A model generated the notes under the pieces. That model was not told the origin of the DNA and ran no database searches. It was given only the letters and a program-made list of their open reading frames with translations. 64,000 nucleotides of DNA, taken from NCBI RefSeq assembly GCF_030209175.1, contig NZ_JARVSM010000004.1, forward strand, positions 434,001 to 498,000, given 5' to 3'. The position numbers were made by a program, and so were the translations under genes. This document shows, piece by piece, positions 34,111 through 42,825 of the stretch (positions are counted from its first letter, which is position 1; every line of letters starts with the position of its first letter). Source of the DNA: Pseudomonas sp. efr-133-TYG-5 (GTDB lineage Bacteria > Pseudomonadota > Gammaproteobacteria > Pseudomonadales > Pseudomonadaceae).

Positions 34111-34689
34111 TTACGGCGCCTCCACCGGCCACGGGCAATAGCAACCGACCGCCAGCGTGTGCGTGGCGTTGACCGGACGATCATCCGTCAAGGCGTTGAG
34201 GATCGGTTCGATGAAACTGTTGTTGGAGTTGCAGGTGAGCCCTTCGCTGTACGGGCCGAAGTAGGCCAGGCGGCCGCTGCGGTCCCAGATCGCCACGGCG
34301 GGGCTGGCGGGGATCTGTTCGGAGCCGGGCAATACGCTGAGGGTTTTCAGGCTGCCGAGGGTGGCGGGCAACTGGCCGTGGCTGCCGGCCTTCTGCACGG
34401 CAAAGAATTCCACGCCGCGCGGGCCGAACTGTTCGACCATTTCGCTCAGGTGCTGTTGATTGCCGACATTGCATGGGCAGGCCGGATCCCAGAAGTGCAC
34501 CAGGCGGATATTGCCGGGACCGGCCAGCTCATCCGGCAAGTGCAGCGGATCGCCGGAAAACACCGCGGTGTGTTCGCTGAACGCCCGCAGATAGCGCCCC
34601 TGAAACCAGTCGTACGCCGCCCACAGCACCCCGGCGCACACGAGCGCGAGCAGGCTGGCAAACAGTGCGGTGCGGTAGGGCGAACGCAT
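34111..34689 (-). CDS. Membrane-anchored thioredoxin-like protein (DUF6436 type)
   Basis: A 192-residue protein with one N-terminal helix (about 8-27) and a periplasmic thioredoxin-like domain: LVHFWDPACPCNVGNQQHL (CPC in place of the usual CxxC, about 67-72), FFAVQKAG, SPAVAIWDRSGRLAYFGPY. A second Cys pair lies near the C terminus (GCYCPWP). The CPC motif suggests a thiol or peroxiredoxin-like role, but the family is uncharacterised to my knowledge. Recalled as DUF6436 in Pseudomonas annotation. It lies downstream of hacB in the opposite sense of the next lipase-like gene. Confidence 0.7.
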   Translation of the reverse strand: MRSPYRTALFASLLALVCAGVLWAAYDWFQGRYLRAFSEHTAVFSGDPLHLPDELAGPGNIRLVHFWDPACPCNVGNQQHLSEMVEQFGPRGVEFFAVQKAGSHGQLPATLGSLKTLSVLPGSEQIPASPAVAIWDRSGRLAYFGPYSEGLTCNSNNSFIEPILNALTDDRPVNATHTLAVGCYCPWPVEAP

Positions 34690-34787
34690 GGTTTTCGATC
34701 CTCGGAGGGCGGTTAGCTTGCCATGCTTGTCTCTACAGATGAATATCGCAGGCCGATAAAGTCTGTTTACCGCTCTGGAATTGCCTC

Positions 34788-35735
34788 ATGCCTGCCACTT
34801 TCGACCCCGATCATCTGCGCGCCAGTCTCAAGCCTCTGGCCGAGTGGCAGCCGCTGTCGGAGGAGGCGAAGGCCTATCAGCGCTTCTACCAGACCGATTT
34901 TCCCGGGCGTGACATGTGGCGTGGCATGGGCCGCTTCGACGTCGATGGCTATGAACTGGTCAGCCATTGCTGGTGGCCGGAGAAGGTCAAGGCCACGTTG
35001 TTTCTGCTGCATGGTTTCTACGATCACACCGGCCTCTATCGGCATGTGATCGAGTGGGCCCTGGACCAGGGCTTCGCGGTAATCGCCTGCGACCTGCCGG
35101 GGCATGGCCTGTCGAGCGGGGCGCGGGCGAGCATTCGCGATTTTGCCGAGTACCAGGACACCTTGCAGGCGCTGTTCGCCGAAGCGCGCTCGATCGCCCT
35201 GCCGCAGCCGTGGCACCTGTGCGGGCAAAGCACCGGTGGTGCCATCGTGGTCGATCATGTGCTCAACCATGGCGAGCAGAGTCCGGCGCAAGGCCAGTTG
35301 ATCCTGATGGCACCGCTGGTGCGGCCGCGCGCCTGGGGCTGGTCGCAACTGAGCTATTACTTGCTCAGACCCTTCGTCAAAGGCATCGCCCGGCGTTTCA
35401 GCGAGAACTCCAATGACCCGGATTTCCTGCCATTCCTGCAGGCCGATCCGCTGCAGCCGCTGCGCTTGCCGACGGCGTGGGTGGGGGCGTTGTCGCGCTG
35501 GATCATTCGCGTCGAGCACGCGAAAAAAAGTCCGCGACGGCCGCTGATTATTCAGGGGCAGGCGGACATGACGGTCGACTGGCAGCACAATCTGCAGGTG
35601 TTGAAGTGGAAGTTCGACCGGCCGCAGATCCTGTTGCTGCCGGAGGCGCGGCATCATCTGGCGAATGAGACGCTGGAGATGCGCGAGGAGTATTTCGAGT
35701 TCTTGAGCAAGCGCATCAGGGGGCGGAATCTCTAG
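34788..35735 (+). CDS. Alpha/beta hydrolase, lysophospholipase/monoglyceride lipase-like
   Basis: A 315-residue alpha/beta hydrolase of the Hydrolase_4 type. Oxyanion motif HGFYDHTGLY (about 77-86), nucleophile elbow GQSTGG (Ser about 148), probable acid in GQADMTVDW and catalytic His in ARHHLANE near the C terminus complete the triad. There is no signal peptide, so it is probably cytoplasmic, acting on lysophospholipids, monoglycerides or similar esters. It is divergent from the thioredoxin-like gene. The substrate is unknown. Confidence 0.87.
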   Translation: MPATFDPDHLRASLKPLAEWQPLSEEAKAYQRFYQTDFPGRDMWRGMGRFDVDGYELVSHCWWPEKVKATLFLLHGFYDHTGLYRHVIEWALDQGFAVIACDLPGHGLSSGARASIRDFAEYQDTLQALFAEARSIALPQPWHLCGQSTGGAIVVDHVLNHGEQSPAQGQLILMAPLVRPRAWGWSQLSYYLLRPFVKGIARRFSENSNDPDFLPFLQADPLQPLRLPTAWVGALSRWIIRVEHAKKSPRRPLIIQGQADMTVDWQHNLQVLKWKFDRPQILLLPEARHHLANETLEMREEYFEFLSKRIRGRNL

Positions 35736-35750
35736 CGTTCGTGGCGGCTT

Positions 35751-35815
35751 CTTCGCGAGCAGGCTCGCTCCCACGAACTGCGATCACCTGTAGGAGCGAG
35801 CCTGCTCGCGAAGGC
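35751..35815. repeat. REP inverted pair
   Basis: Two facing copies of the GCGAGCAGGCTCGC subtype between the convergent hydrolase and DUF2059 genes. The right copy begins TAGGAGCGAG instead of GTGGGAGCGAG. Confidence 0.88.
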
Positions 35816-35835
35816 GGCCGTTCAGGCGATAGACA

Positions 35836-36588
35836 TTACTGGCCAAGGTTCGAAGAGCTTTGTCCCACCGCCAGCCCCGCGCGAATCGCCGCCAGCGCTG
35901 CCTGGTAATAAGCCTTGCCTTCGGTGGACTCGGCGAAGGTGGCGAACTCTTCCAGCTCTTCGTCCGAGAGATCGCGGTAGACATAGAGCAGCGTGTTGTT
36001 CAGATCGGCGCCGATCTGCTCCATCAGGCGCTGGCGCTGACCGTTGAGCATGCCTTGCGCCTGGCCGCCGCCGAGCAGGCCGGGAATCATCGAACTGAGG
36101 CTGTCCGCCGCCACGCCGGCAATCGCCAGGCTGACTTCGGCGCCGGCCTCGCGCGCGGGCAGCGCCTGGGCGAGGTGGCCGATGATCAGCAGGCGGCTGT
36201 CGCTGGCCGGCATCTTCGGCAGGCCCTTGGCATTCTTCGCCAGTTGATCGCGGCGGGTGGCCAGCAACTCGGCGGCGACGATTTTCCTGCCCAGGGGCGA
36301 CTGGAAGAACGCCAGCGCCGGTTTCGGGTCGTTGAGGTTCTGGCGCAGTTGCGCTTCGGCGCGTTGATCCATCGCCTGCGGGGCAAAGCGCTGGTTGCTG
36401 TTGTTCACCAGCGCCTGGAACACCGCCGGCGGCAGGCTGTTCTGGTAGCGCTGCTGGGCGGCGCTCAGGGCGTCATTGAAATGCGCACGTTGATCTGGCC
36501 AGCCGGCAACCTTGTACAGCTGATCGTGGCCGTCCGCCCAGGCGGGCAAAACACAGAGCATCAACAGTGAAAAAAGCAAACGGCGCAT
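35836..36588 (-). CDS. Secreted DUF2059-family protein
   Basis: A 250-residue exported protein with a signal peptide (MRRLLFSLLMLCVLPAWA) and helical mature chain. The C-terminal segment YRDLSDEELEEFATFAESTEGKAYYQAALAAI is the DUF2059 signature (helical, often near residue 190-230). Function is unknown. The ATG at 36588 has AGGAG upstream and gives the signal peptide directly; a longer frame exists but lacks these. It is divergent from the 2OG-Fe oxygenase gene. Confidence 0.82.
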   Translation of the reverse strand: MRRLLFSLLMLCVLPAWADGHDQLYKVAGWPDQRAHFNDALSAAQQRYQNSLPPAVFQALVNNSNQRFAPQAMDQRAEAQLRQNLNDPKPALAFFQSPLGRKIVAAELLATRRDQLAKNAKGLPKMPASDSRLLIIGHLAQALPAREAGAEVSLAIAGVAADSLSSMIPGLLGGGQAQGMLNGQRQRLMEQIGADLNNTLLYVYRDLSDEELEEFATFAESTEGKAYYQAALAAIRAGLAVGQSSSNLGQ

Positions 36589-36696
36589 AGGGACTCCTGT
36601 CAGCAGCGGACTATTCTCCGTGCGGTGCCGGGACTTGTCGAGAATTCGTGGCAAGCCGCTGCATGGCTCTGTCGGATTTCTTGCCGCAGGCATACT

Positions 36697-37329
36697 ATGC
36701 GCGCCATGCAAATATCCTCTGAACACCCGCTGCTGTTACGTATCGTCGACGACCTGGCCGAGCGTGGCTGGTCGCAGCAGAACATTTTCCTGCCTGCGGA
36801 TCTGACCCGCGCGCTGGCGGCCGAGTGCCGTAAACGTGCCGCCGAGGGCGAACTGGCGCCGGCGGCGGTCGGGCGCGGGCCGTTTTCGGAGATTCGCGAG
36901 GGGATTCGCGGCGACCACATCCAGTGGATCGAGCCGGGCGAAGCCGAGTCGAGCGACCGCTACCTGGGCCTGATGGACAGCCTGCGCGAGGCACTCAACC
37001 GCGGGCTGTTTCTCGGCCTGGAAGACTTCGAATGCCATTTCGCCCTGTACCCGCCGGGCGCGTTCTACCGCAAGCACGTCGACCGCTTCCGCGATGACGA
37101 CCGGCGCATGGTGTCGGCGGTGATCTACCTCAACGATGCCTGGCTGCCGGAGGATGGCGGCCAGTTGCGCATGTACCTCGACGACGACCGCGCCTACGAC
37201 GTGCAGCCGACCGGCGGCTGTCTGGTGGTGTTTCTCTCCGGTGAAGTGCCACATGAAGTGCTGCCGGCGAACCGCGAACGCCTGTCGTTGACTGGCTGGT
37301 TCCGCCGCCGTGGCAACGAGCCTTTCTGA
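36697..37329 (+). CDS. 2-oxoglutarate/Fe(II)-dependent oxygenase
   Basis: A 210-residue dioxygenase of the P4H-like class. The iron triad is visible as HVDRFRDD (His-x-Asp, about 128-130) and the distal His in GEVPHEVLPA (about 188), with the 2-oxoglutarate-binding Arg in NRERLSLTGWF. The double-stranded beta-helix core covers about 115-205. Start at 36697 or 36706 (both ATG); the first has CAGG upstream. Substrate is unknown; relatives hydroxylate protein prolines or small molecules. It is followed 1 base later by the DUF523 gene, so the two are probably co-transcribed. Confidence 0.85.
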   Translation: MRAMQISSEHPLLLRIVDDLAERGWSQQNIFLPADLTRALAAECRKRAAEGELAPAAVGRGPFSEIREGIRGDHIQWIEPGEAESSDRYLGLMDSLREALNRGLFLGLEDFECHFALYPPGAFYRKHVDRFRDDDRRMVSAVIYLNDAWLPEDGGQLRMYLDDDRAYDVQPTGGCLVVFLSGEVPHEVLPANRERLSLTGWFRRRGNEPF

Positions 37330-37330
37330 G

Positions 37331-37816
37331 ATGCAGAAGATTCTGGTCAGCCGCTGCCTGTTGGGCCACCGCGTGCGTTACGACGGCGGGGCCAGCGGGC
37401 CGTTCGCTGTGCTCGAACGGTGGATCGCCGAAGGGCGCGTGGTGCCGCTGTGTCCTGAGGTCGCCGGGGGCCTGCCGACCCCACGGGCCGCCGCGGAAAT
37501 CCCGGGCGGGCAGGGCGCCGCAGTGCTGGACGGGCTCGCCTCGGTGATCACCACCGAGGGTGAAGATGTCAGCGCGCAGTTTCTCGACGGCGCGCGGCAG
37601 GCGCTGGCGCTGGTGCAAAAGCACAGCATCCGCCTGGCGGTGCTCAAGGCCAACAGTCCTTCCTGCGGGAATCTGCTGACCTATGACGGGACGTTCAGTG
37701 GCGTGAAGGTTTCGGGAGAAGGCGTTACGGCGGCGCTGCTCAGACGTCATGGTGTTCAAGTTTTCAGCGAACTGGAGCTGCCTGAAGCTGCAATGGCTCT
37801 GACCCAACTCGACTGA
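37331..37816 (+). CDS. DUF523 domain protein
   Basis: A 161-residue protein with the DUF523 pattern: MQKILVSRCLLGHRVRYDGG (N-terminal Cys), PLCPEVAGGLPTPRAAAEI, then LKANSPSCG. The conserved cysteines suggest metal or cluster binding, and the family has been linked to 2-thiouracil desulfuration in some members. Start one base after the oxygenase stop implies translational coupling. The role here is unknown. Confidence 0.85.
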   Translation: MQKILVSRCLLGHRVRYDGGASGPFAVLERWIAEGRVVPLCPEVAGGLPTPRAAAEIPGGQGAAVLDGLASVITTEGEDVSAQFLDGARQALALVQKHSIRLAVLKANSPSCGNLLTYDGTFSGVKVSGEGVTAALLRRHGVQVFSELELPEAAMALTQLD

Positions 37817-37837
37817 AAGCCACCCACAAGACCCATA

Positions 37838-37923
37838 GTGGGAGCGGGCTTGCTCGCGAAAGCGGCGGTTCATCCAGCATGTGTATTGACTGACACGACG
37901 CCTTCGGGAGCGAGCACCCTCCC
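37838..37923. repeat. REP pair, divergent copies
   Basis: AGTGGGAGCGGGCTTGCTCGCGAAAGC faces a degraded copy (CCTTCGGGAGCGAGCACCCTCCC). The spacer carries TGACTGACACGACGCC, a sequence shared with the spacer at 44957-45046. Confidence 0.75.
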
Positions 37924-37937
37924 GCCGGGTCATGGGT

Positions 37938-38507
37938 TCATTTGGGTTCGGTCAACCACTTTTGCGACAACGCCGCCAGCCGACCATCGGCCTTGATCCG
38001 CTGCATCGCACTCTCGAGGCTGGCCTGGAACGCCGGATTACCCTTCTGAAACGGAATCGCCAGCTCTACCGGCGGCGCTGCTTTCGGTTTCTCCTCGGTC
38101 AACGCCTGCACCAGCACCATCGGCCGTGGCTGCTCATCCTTCTTCGCCAGCAGTTGCGAATCGACCTTGCCGTAAGACTCGCTGAAGTCGAAACGATCCT
38201 GGAGTTCCGGGGTCAGTGCTATGTGGTTGAGCGCAACGTCGTACTTGCCGCTTTCAACGCCCTGGAGCATGTCTGTTTCGTCGGTGACGATGAAATCGGC
38301 GCGCACATCCAGTTCGTTGGCCAGCAGTTGCCCAAGCTCGACCTCGAACCCCGTGAGCGTGTCGCCGTCCTTGAAATTGAAGGGCGGTGTATTAGCCTCA
38401 AGGGCAATACGCAATTCGCCACGGTCGTTGACGTCATCAATCAGTTCGGCGTGAGCCAGCGGGCTCAGAAGGGGTAGCAGGCAGATCAGGCCAGGCAGAA
38501 AACGCAT
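37938..38507 (-). CDS. Short periplasmic amino-acid-type ABC binding protein
   Basis: A 189-residue protein with a signal peptide (MRFLPGLICLLPLLSPLAHA) and a mature start like SBP_bac_3 proteins (ELIDDVNDRGELRIALEANTPPFNFKDGDTLTGFEVELGQLLANEL). AAAGGAGT precedes the ATG at 38507. Usual members are about 240-260 residues. Here the region after SYGKVDSQLLAKKDEQPRPM is shortened, so most of lobe 2 is missing while the usual C-terminal helix (ALSQKWLTEP) is kept. It may be a conserved compact form with changed binding, or a non-functional deletion. No permease or ATPase is adjacent. Confidence 0.75.
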   Translation of the reverse strand: MRFLPGLICLLPLLSPLAHAELIDDVNDRGELRIALEANTPPFNFKDGDTLTGFEVELGQLLANELDVRADFIVTDETDMLQGVESGKYDVALNHIALTPELQDRFDFSESYGKVDSQLLAKKDEQPRPMVLVQALTEEKPKAAPPVELAIPFQKGNPAFQASLESAMQRIKADGRLAALSQKWLTEPK

Positions 38508-38642
38508 GGTCACTCCTTTGAAATCATTATCGCGATGCTCTGAGTCAGGCTCGCTTTGCTATGGTTGTCGAGTGCCTTCGACAACGAATGGTCATGAAGT
38601 TGTCATGACCGCGCGGATTTTACGGAAAAACTGGAGAAGAGA

Positions 38643-39068
38643 ATGAAAACGTTTATGTCACGAGCAGCCTTGGCTGGCCTGTTGATGGGTGTTTCAGTGC
38701 TGGCCAGTGCAGCCACCCCGGCACCCAAGGGCGCTGAAGTGTTCATCGTTTCTCCCGAGGACGGGGCGACGGTTGCGCAGACCTTCACCGTCAAGTTCGG
38801 CACCAAGGATGTCGCGTTGGCCCCGGCCGGCGATGTCACCAAGAACACCGGCCACCATCACCTGCTGATCGACGTCGACCAGTTGCCTGCCGCCGGCGCA
38901 CCGATTCCGAACGACGCCAATCACATGCACTTCGGCAAGGCGCAGACCCAGGCCGAGATCAAACTGGCCCCGGGCAAGCACACCCTGCAGCTGGAACTGG
39001 GCGACAGCGGCCACATGCCGTTCGATCCGCCGATCGTCTCGAAGAAGATCACCGTCAACGTCAAATAA
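38643..39068 (+). CDS. Periplasmic DUF4399 protein
   Basis: A 141-residue exported protein with a signal peptide (MKTFMSRAALAGLLMG...ASA). The DUF4399 core shows NTGHHHLLIDVDQLP and HMHFGKAQTQAEIKLAPGKHTLQLELGD, an immunoglobulin-like beta fold with several His residues that could bind metal. The function is uncharacterised; the metal idea is mine. Good GGAGAAG before the ATG; a terminator follows. Conserved next to serA as in P. aeruginosa (PA0315). Confidence 0.85.
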   Translation: MKTFMSRAALAGLLMGVSVLASAATPAPKGAEVFIVSPEDGATVAQTFTVKFGTKDVALAPAGDVTKNTGHHHLLIDVDQLPAAGAPIPNDANHMHFGKAQTQAEIKLAPGKHTLQLELGDSGHMPFDPPIVSKKITVNVK

Positions 39069-39070
39069 AA

Positions 39071-39101
39071 AAAGGGAGCCCTTTCGGGGCTCCCTTTTTT
39101 T
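39071..39101 (+). terminator. Terminator after the DUF4399 gene
   Basis: Perfect 11-base stem AAAGGGAGCCC/GGGCTCCCTTT with a T-tract, 2 bases after the stop codon. Confidence 0.93.
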
Positions 39102-39105
39102 ATCA

Positions 39106-39163
39106 GTGGCGAGCTGCAAGCTACGAGCTTCAAGCAACTTGCCGCTTGTAGCTCATAGCTACT
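39106..39163. repeat. GAGCTGCAAGCT-type intergenic repeat
   Basis: GCGAGCTGCAAGCTACGAGC and AGCTCATAGCT-like units with internal palindromes, related to the block at 16804-16886. It lies between the convergent DUF4399 and serA genes. Confidence 0.7.
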
Positions 39164-39164
39164 C

Positions 39165-40394
39165 TTAGAAGAGCACTCGGCTGCGGATGGTGCCGTTGAC
39201 GTGTTGCAGCTTCTCTTGCGCCAGCTCCGAGTATTCGGCGTCGACGTCGATGACCACGTAGCCGACTTTCTCGTTGGTCTGCAGGAACTGACCGGAGATG
39301 TTGATGCCGTTTTCGGCGAAGACCTTGTTGATCTCGCTCATCACGCCCGGGATGTTCTCGTGGATGTGCAGCAGGCGGTGCTTGCCAGGGTGAGCCGGCA
39401 GGGCCACTTCCGGGAAGTTCACCGACGATACCGACGTACCGTTGTCGCTGTACTTGACCAGTTTTTCCGCTACTTCCAGACCGATGTTGGCCTGCGCTTC
39501 AGCGGTGGAACCGCCGATGTGCGGGGTCAGGATCACGTTGTCCAGGCCGCGCAGAGGGCTTTCGAACTCTTCGTCGTTGGAGCGTGGCTCCACCGGGAAC
39601 ACGTCGATGGCCGCGCCGATCAGGTGCTTGTCCTTGATCGCGTCCGCCAGGGCGTCCAGCTCGACCACGGTGCCGCGCGCGGCGTTGATCAGGATGCCGC
39701 CCTTCTTGATGGCGCGGATTTCCTTCTCGCCGATCATCCACTGGGTGGCTGCGGTTTCCGGTACGTGCAGGGTGACGATATCGGACATGCCCAGCAGTTC
39801 GTGCAGGTTGCCGACCTGGGTCGCGTTGCCCAGTGGCAGCTTGGTCACGGTGTCGTAGAAGTACACCTGCATGCCCAGGCCTTCAGCCAGCACCGACAGC
39901 TGCGTGCCGATCGAGCCGTAGCCGACGATGCCCAGCTTCTTGCCGCGGATCTCGAAGGAGTTGGCTGCGGACTTGATCCAGCCGCCACGGTGGCAGGAAG
40001 CGTTTTTCTCCGGGATGCCGCGCAGCAGCAGGATCGCTTCGGCCAGCACCAGCTCCGCGACGGAACGGGTGTTGGAGTACGGTGCGTTGAACACGGCGAT
40101 GCCGCGCTCGCGGGCCGCTTCCAGGTCAACCTGGTTGGTGCCGATGCAGAAACAGCCGACCGCCACCAGTTTCTTCGCGTGATCGAAGATCTCTTCGGTC
40201 AGTTGGGTGCGCGAACGAATGCCGATGAAGTGAGCGTCAGCGATCTTTTCCTTGAGCTGGGCTTCCGGCAGGGAGCCTGTCAGGTACTCGATGCTGGTGT
40301 AGCCCGCCGCCTTGAGGACGTCGACAGCCGATTGGTGGACGCCTTCGAGAAGAAGGAACTTGATCTTGCTCTTATCGAGAGAAGTCTTGCTCAT
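39165..40394 (-). CDS. serA: D-3-phosphoglycerate dehydrogenase
   Basis: A 409-residue enzyme oxidising 3-phosphoglycerate, the first step of serine synthesis. The NAD-binding loop GIVGYGSIG, the catalytic Arg region NAARGTVVELDAL and the catalytic His in LTPHIGGST are present. A C-terminal ACT domain (about 335-409; HIHENIPGVMSEINKVFAENGINI) carries the serine-feedback site, as in E. coli SerA. The ATG at 40394 fits the family N terminus (MSKTSLDKSKIKFLLLEG). It is divergent from a D-2-hydroxyglutarate dehydrogenase, the partner enzyme that removes SerA's side product. Confidence 0.96.
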   Translation of the reverse strand: MSKTSLDKSKIKFLLLEGVHQSAVDVLKAAGYTSIEYLTGSLPEAQLKEKIADAHFIGIRSRTQLTEEIFDHAKKLVAVGCFCIGTNQVDLEAARERGIAVFNAPYSNTRSVAELVLAEAILLLRGIPEKNASCHRGGWIKSAANSFEIRGKKLGIVGYGSIGTQLSVLAEGLGMQVYFYDTVTKLPLGNATQVGNLHELLGMSDIVTLHVPETAATQWMIGEKEIRAIKKGGILINAARGTVVELDALADAIKDKHLIGAAIDVFPVEPRSNDEEFESPLRGLDNVILTPHIGGSTAEAQANIGLEVAEKLVKYSDNGTSVSSVNFPEVALPAHPGKHRLLHIHENIPGVMSEINKVFAENGINISGQFLQTNEKVGYVVIDVDAEYSELAQEKLQHVNGTIRSRVLF

Positions 40395-40600
40395 CTGCGT
40401 AAACCTGTATCCCGGAGAAAAATGGCAGGAAAGGGAGCAGCCCGGAGCTGACCCGCACGGCAGGAAAGCCGTCACCGCAGAACCGCCGTTGGGCACTGGC
40501 CTGCGGGGTCGGTATGCTAGCATAGCCACCCCGCTAAACACTCATTCCTGCGACGTGAAGCGTCTTCAGGATGACCATGAATTGTTCGAGAGTTCTGTCG

Positions 40601-41995
40601 ATGACCAATCCTGCCCTGATTGATGAACTGAAGACCCTGGTCGAGCCTGGCAAGGTCCTGACCGACGCCGACTCCCTGAATGCGTACGGCAAGGATTGGA
40701 CCAAGCACTTCGCCCCGGCGCCAAGCGCCATCGTGTTCCCCAAGTCGATCGAGCAGGTGCAGGCCATCGTGCGCTGGGCCAACGTGCACAAGGTGGCGCT
40801 GGTGCCATCGGGCGGGCGCACCGGCCTGTCCGCCGCCGCAGTGGCGGCCAATGGCGAGGTGGTGGTGTCGTTCGACTACATGAACCAGATTCTCGATGTG
40901 AACCTCACCGACCGCACCGCCGTGTGCCAGCCAGGTGTGGTGACCGAGCATTTGCAAAACGTCGCCGAAGAAAACGGCCTGTATTACCCGGTGGATTTCG
41001 CTTCCGCCGGCTCCAGCCAGATTGGCGGCAACATCGGCACCAATGCCGGCGGGATCAAGGTCATTCGCTACGGCATGACCCGTAACTGGGTGGCGGGCAT
41101 GAAGGTCGTCACCGGCAAGGGCGATGTGCTGGAGCTGAACAAGGATCTGATCAAGAACGCCACCGGCTACGACCTGCGCCAGCTGTTCATCGGCGCCGAA
41201 GGCACACTCGGCTTCGTCGTCGAAGCGACCATGCGCCTCGACCGTGCGCCAAAGAACCTCACCGCGATGGTGCTCGGCACCGCCGACTTCGATTCGATCA
41301 TGCCGGTGCTGCACGCCTTCCAGGGCAAACTCGACCTGACGGCGTTCGAATTCTTCTCCGACAAGGCCCTGGCCAAGGTCATGGGCCGTGGCGACGTGCC
41401 GGCACCGTTCGACACCGACTGCCCGTTCTATGCCCTGCTGGAATTCGAAGCGACCAGCGAAGAAGTGGCCAACAGCGCCCTGGAAACCTTCGAGCACTGC
41501 GTGGAGCAGGGCTGGGTGCTCGATGGTGTGATGAGCCAGAGCGAAACCCAGTTGCACAACCTGTGGAAGCTGCGCGAGTACATCTCCGAAACCATCTCGC
41601 ACTGGACCCCGTACAAGAACGACATTTCGGTCACCGTATCGAAAGTGCCGGCGTTCCTGCAGGAAATCGACGCGATCGTCGGCGAATACTATCCGGACTT
41701 CGAAATCGTCTGGTTTGGCCACATCGGCGACGGCAACCTGCACCTGAACATCCTCAAGCCGGACAACCTGAGCAAGGACGAGTTTTTCGCCAAGTGCGCC
41801 ACCGTCAACAAGTGGGTGTTCGAAACCGTCGAGAAGTACAACGGTTCGATTTCCGCCGAACACGGCGTGGGCATGACCAAGCGCGATTACTTGACCTACA
41901 GCCGTTCGCCGGTGGAAATCGAATACATGAAAGCGGTCAAGGCAGTGTTCGACCCCAACGGCATCATGAACCCGGGCAAGATCTTTGCGGTTTGA
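40601..41995 (+). CDS. FAD-linked D-2-hydroxyglutarate dehydrogenase
   Basis: A 464-residue VAO/PCMH flavoenzyme. The FAD domain includes GGRTGLSAAAVAANGEVVVSF and GGNIGTNAGGIKVIRYG; the C-terminal FAD-oxidase domain ends SAEHGVGMTKRDYLTYSRSPVEIEYMKAVKAVFDPNGIMNPGKIF. SerA enzymes reduce 2-oxoglutarate to D-2-hydroxyglutarate while making serine, and this enzyme reoxidises it; the pair has been shown to be coupled in Pseudomonas. The divergent arrangement with serA supports that role. Glycolate or D-lactate are the main alternative substrates. ATG at 40601 preferred over 40571. Confidence 0.88.
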   Translation: MTNPALIDELKTLVEPGKVLTDADSLNAYGKDWTKHFAPAPSAIVFPKSIEQVQAIVRWANVHKVALVPSGGRTGLSAAAVAANGEVVVSFDYMNQILDVNLTDRTAVCQPGVVTEHLQNVAEENGLYYPVDFASAGSSQIGGNIGTNAGGIKVIRYGMTRNWVAGMKVVTGKGDVLELNKDLIKNATGYDLRQLFIGAEGTLGFVVEATMRLDRAPKNLTAMVLGTADFDSIMPVLHAFQGKLDLTAFEFFSDKALAKVMGRGDVPAPFDTDCPFYALLEFEATSEEVANSALETFEHCVEQGWVLDGVMSQSETQLHNLWKLREYISETISHWTPYKNDISVTVSKVPAFLQEIDAIVGEYYPDFEIVWFGHIGDGNLHLNILKPDNLSKDEFFAKCATVNKWVFETVEKYNGSISAEHGVGMTKRDYLTYSRSPVEIEYMKAVKAVFDPNGIMNPGKIFAV

Positions 41996-42036
41996 TCGGC
42001 AATCGATGATGAATCAATGAAGGCAGGAGTCGGTAA

Positions 42037-42702
42037 ATGAGCTATCAGCACCAGTATGTCGACGGCACGCGGATTCACTTCCCGTTGGGAAAAGTGGTGT
42101 GCATCGGGCGTAATTACGCCGAACACGCCAAGGAACTGGACAATCCGGTGCCTACGGAGCCGCTGCTGTTCATCAAGCCGGGCAGTTGCGTGGTGCCGCT
42201 GGAAGGCGGTTTCAGCATTCCGACCGAGCGTGGCTCGGTGCATTACGAGGCGGAAATCGCCGTGTTGATCGGCAAGCCGCTCTCGACCAAACCGAGCCGT
42301 GAGGAAGTGCTGGACGCGATCTCCGGTTTCGCCCCGGCGCTGGACCTGACCCTGCGTGACAAGCAGGCCGAGCTCAAGGCCAAGGGCCTGCCGTGGGAAA
42401 TCGCCAAGTCCTTCGATGGCGCGGCAGTGATCGCGCCGTTCGTCGTCGGCAGCACCTTTGCCGACCTGACCGACATCGGCATCCGCCTGACCATCAACGG
42501 CGAAGTGCGCCAGGACGGCAACAGCAGTGCGATGCTCAACCCGATCGTGCCGATGATCCAGCACATGGCCGGCTGCTTCTCGCTGCAGGCCGGTGACGTG
42601 ATTCTCACCGGTACGCCAGTGGGTGTCGGGCCGCTGAACGTTGGCGATGAGATCGTGCTGGAACTGCCGGGCGCCAGTCGCTTCACCAGCAGCGTGCGCT
42701 GA
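42037..42702 (+). CDS. Fumarylacetoacetate hydrolase-family protein
   Basis: A 221-residue FAH-fold enzyme. The metal-binding acidic residues occur in HYEAEIAVLIGKPL (about 69-82) and the conserved core IAKSFDGAAVIAPF, DGNSSAMLNPI and ILTGTPVGVGPL follow. Short FAH proteins act on acylpyruvates, oxaloacetate (decarboxylation) or similar keto acids. It follows the hydroxyglutarate dehydrogenase by 41 bases on the same strand, so the two may be co-transcribed. The substrate is not clear from sequence. Confidence 0.87.
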   Translation: MSYQHQYVDGTRIHFPLGKVVCIGRNYAEHAKELDNPVPTEPLLFIKPGSCVVPLEGGFSIPTERGSVHYEAEIAVLIGKPLSTKPSREEVLDAISGFAPALDLTLRDKQAELKAKGLPWEIAKSFDGAAVIAPFVVGSTFADLTDIGIRLTINGEVRQDGNSSAMLNPIVPMIQHMAGCFSLQAGDVILTGTPVGVGPLNVGDEIVLELPGASRFTSSVR

Positions 42703-42721
42703 CTGCGACGCTGAAAGAAAC

Positions 42722-42825
42722 TGTGGGAGCGAGCCTGCTCGCGAATGCGCTAGATTGGTTAACGACGATGTCGACTGATCTTACGCATTCGTTGGATCGC
42801 CACCCGGAGCAAACTCGCTCCCACA
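42722..42825. repeat. REP pair with degenerate right arm
   Basis: TGTGGGAGCGAGCCTGCTCG is intact on the left. The spacer includes GATGTCGACTGA, shared with other pairs, and the right arm is reduced to AAACTCGCTCCCACA. The rest of 42826-42979 is AT-rich and holds the next gene's promoter region. Confidence 0.75.
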
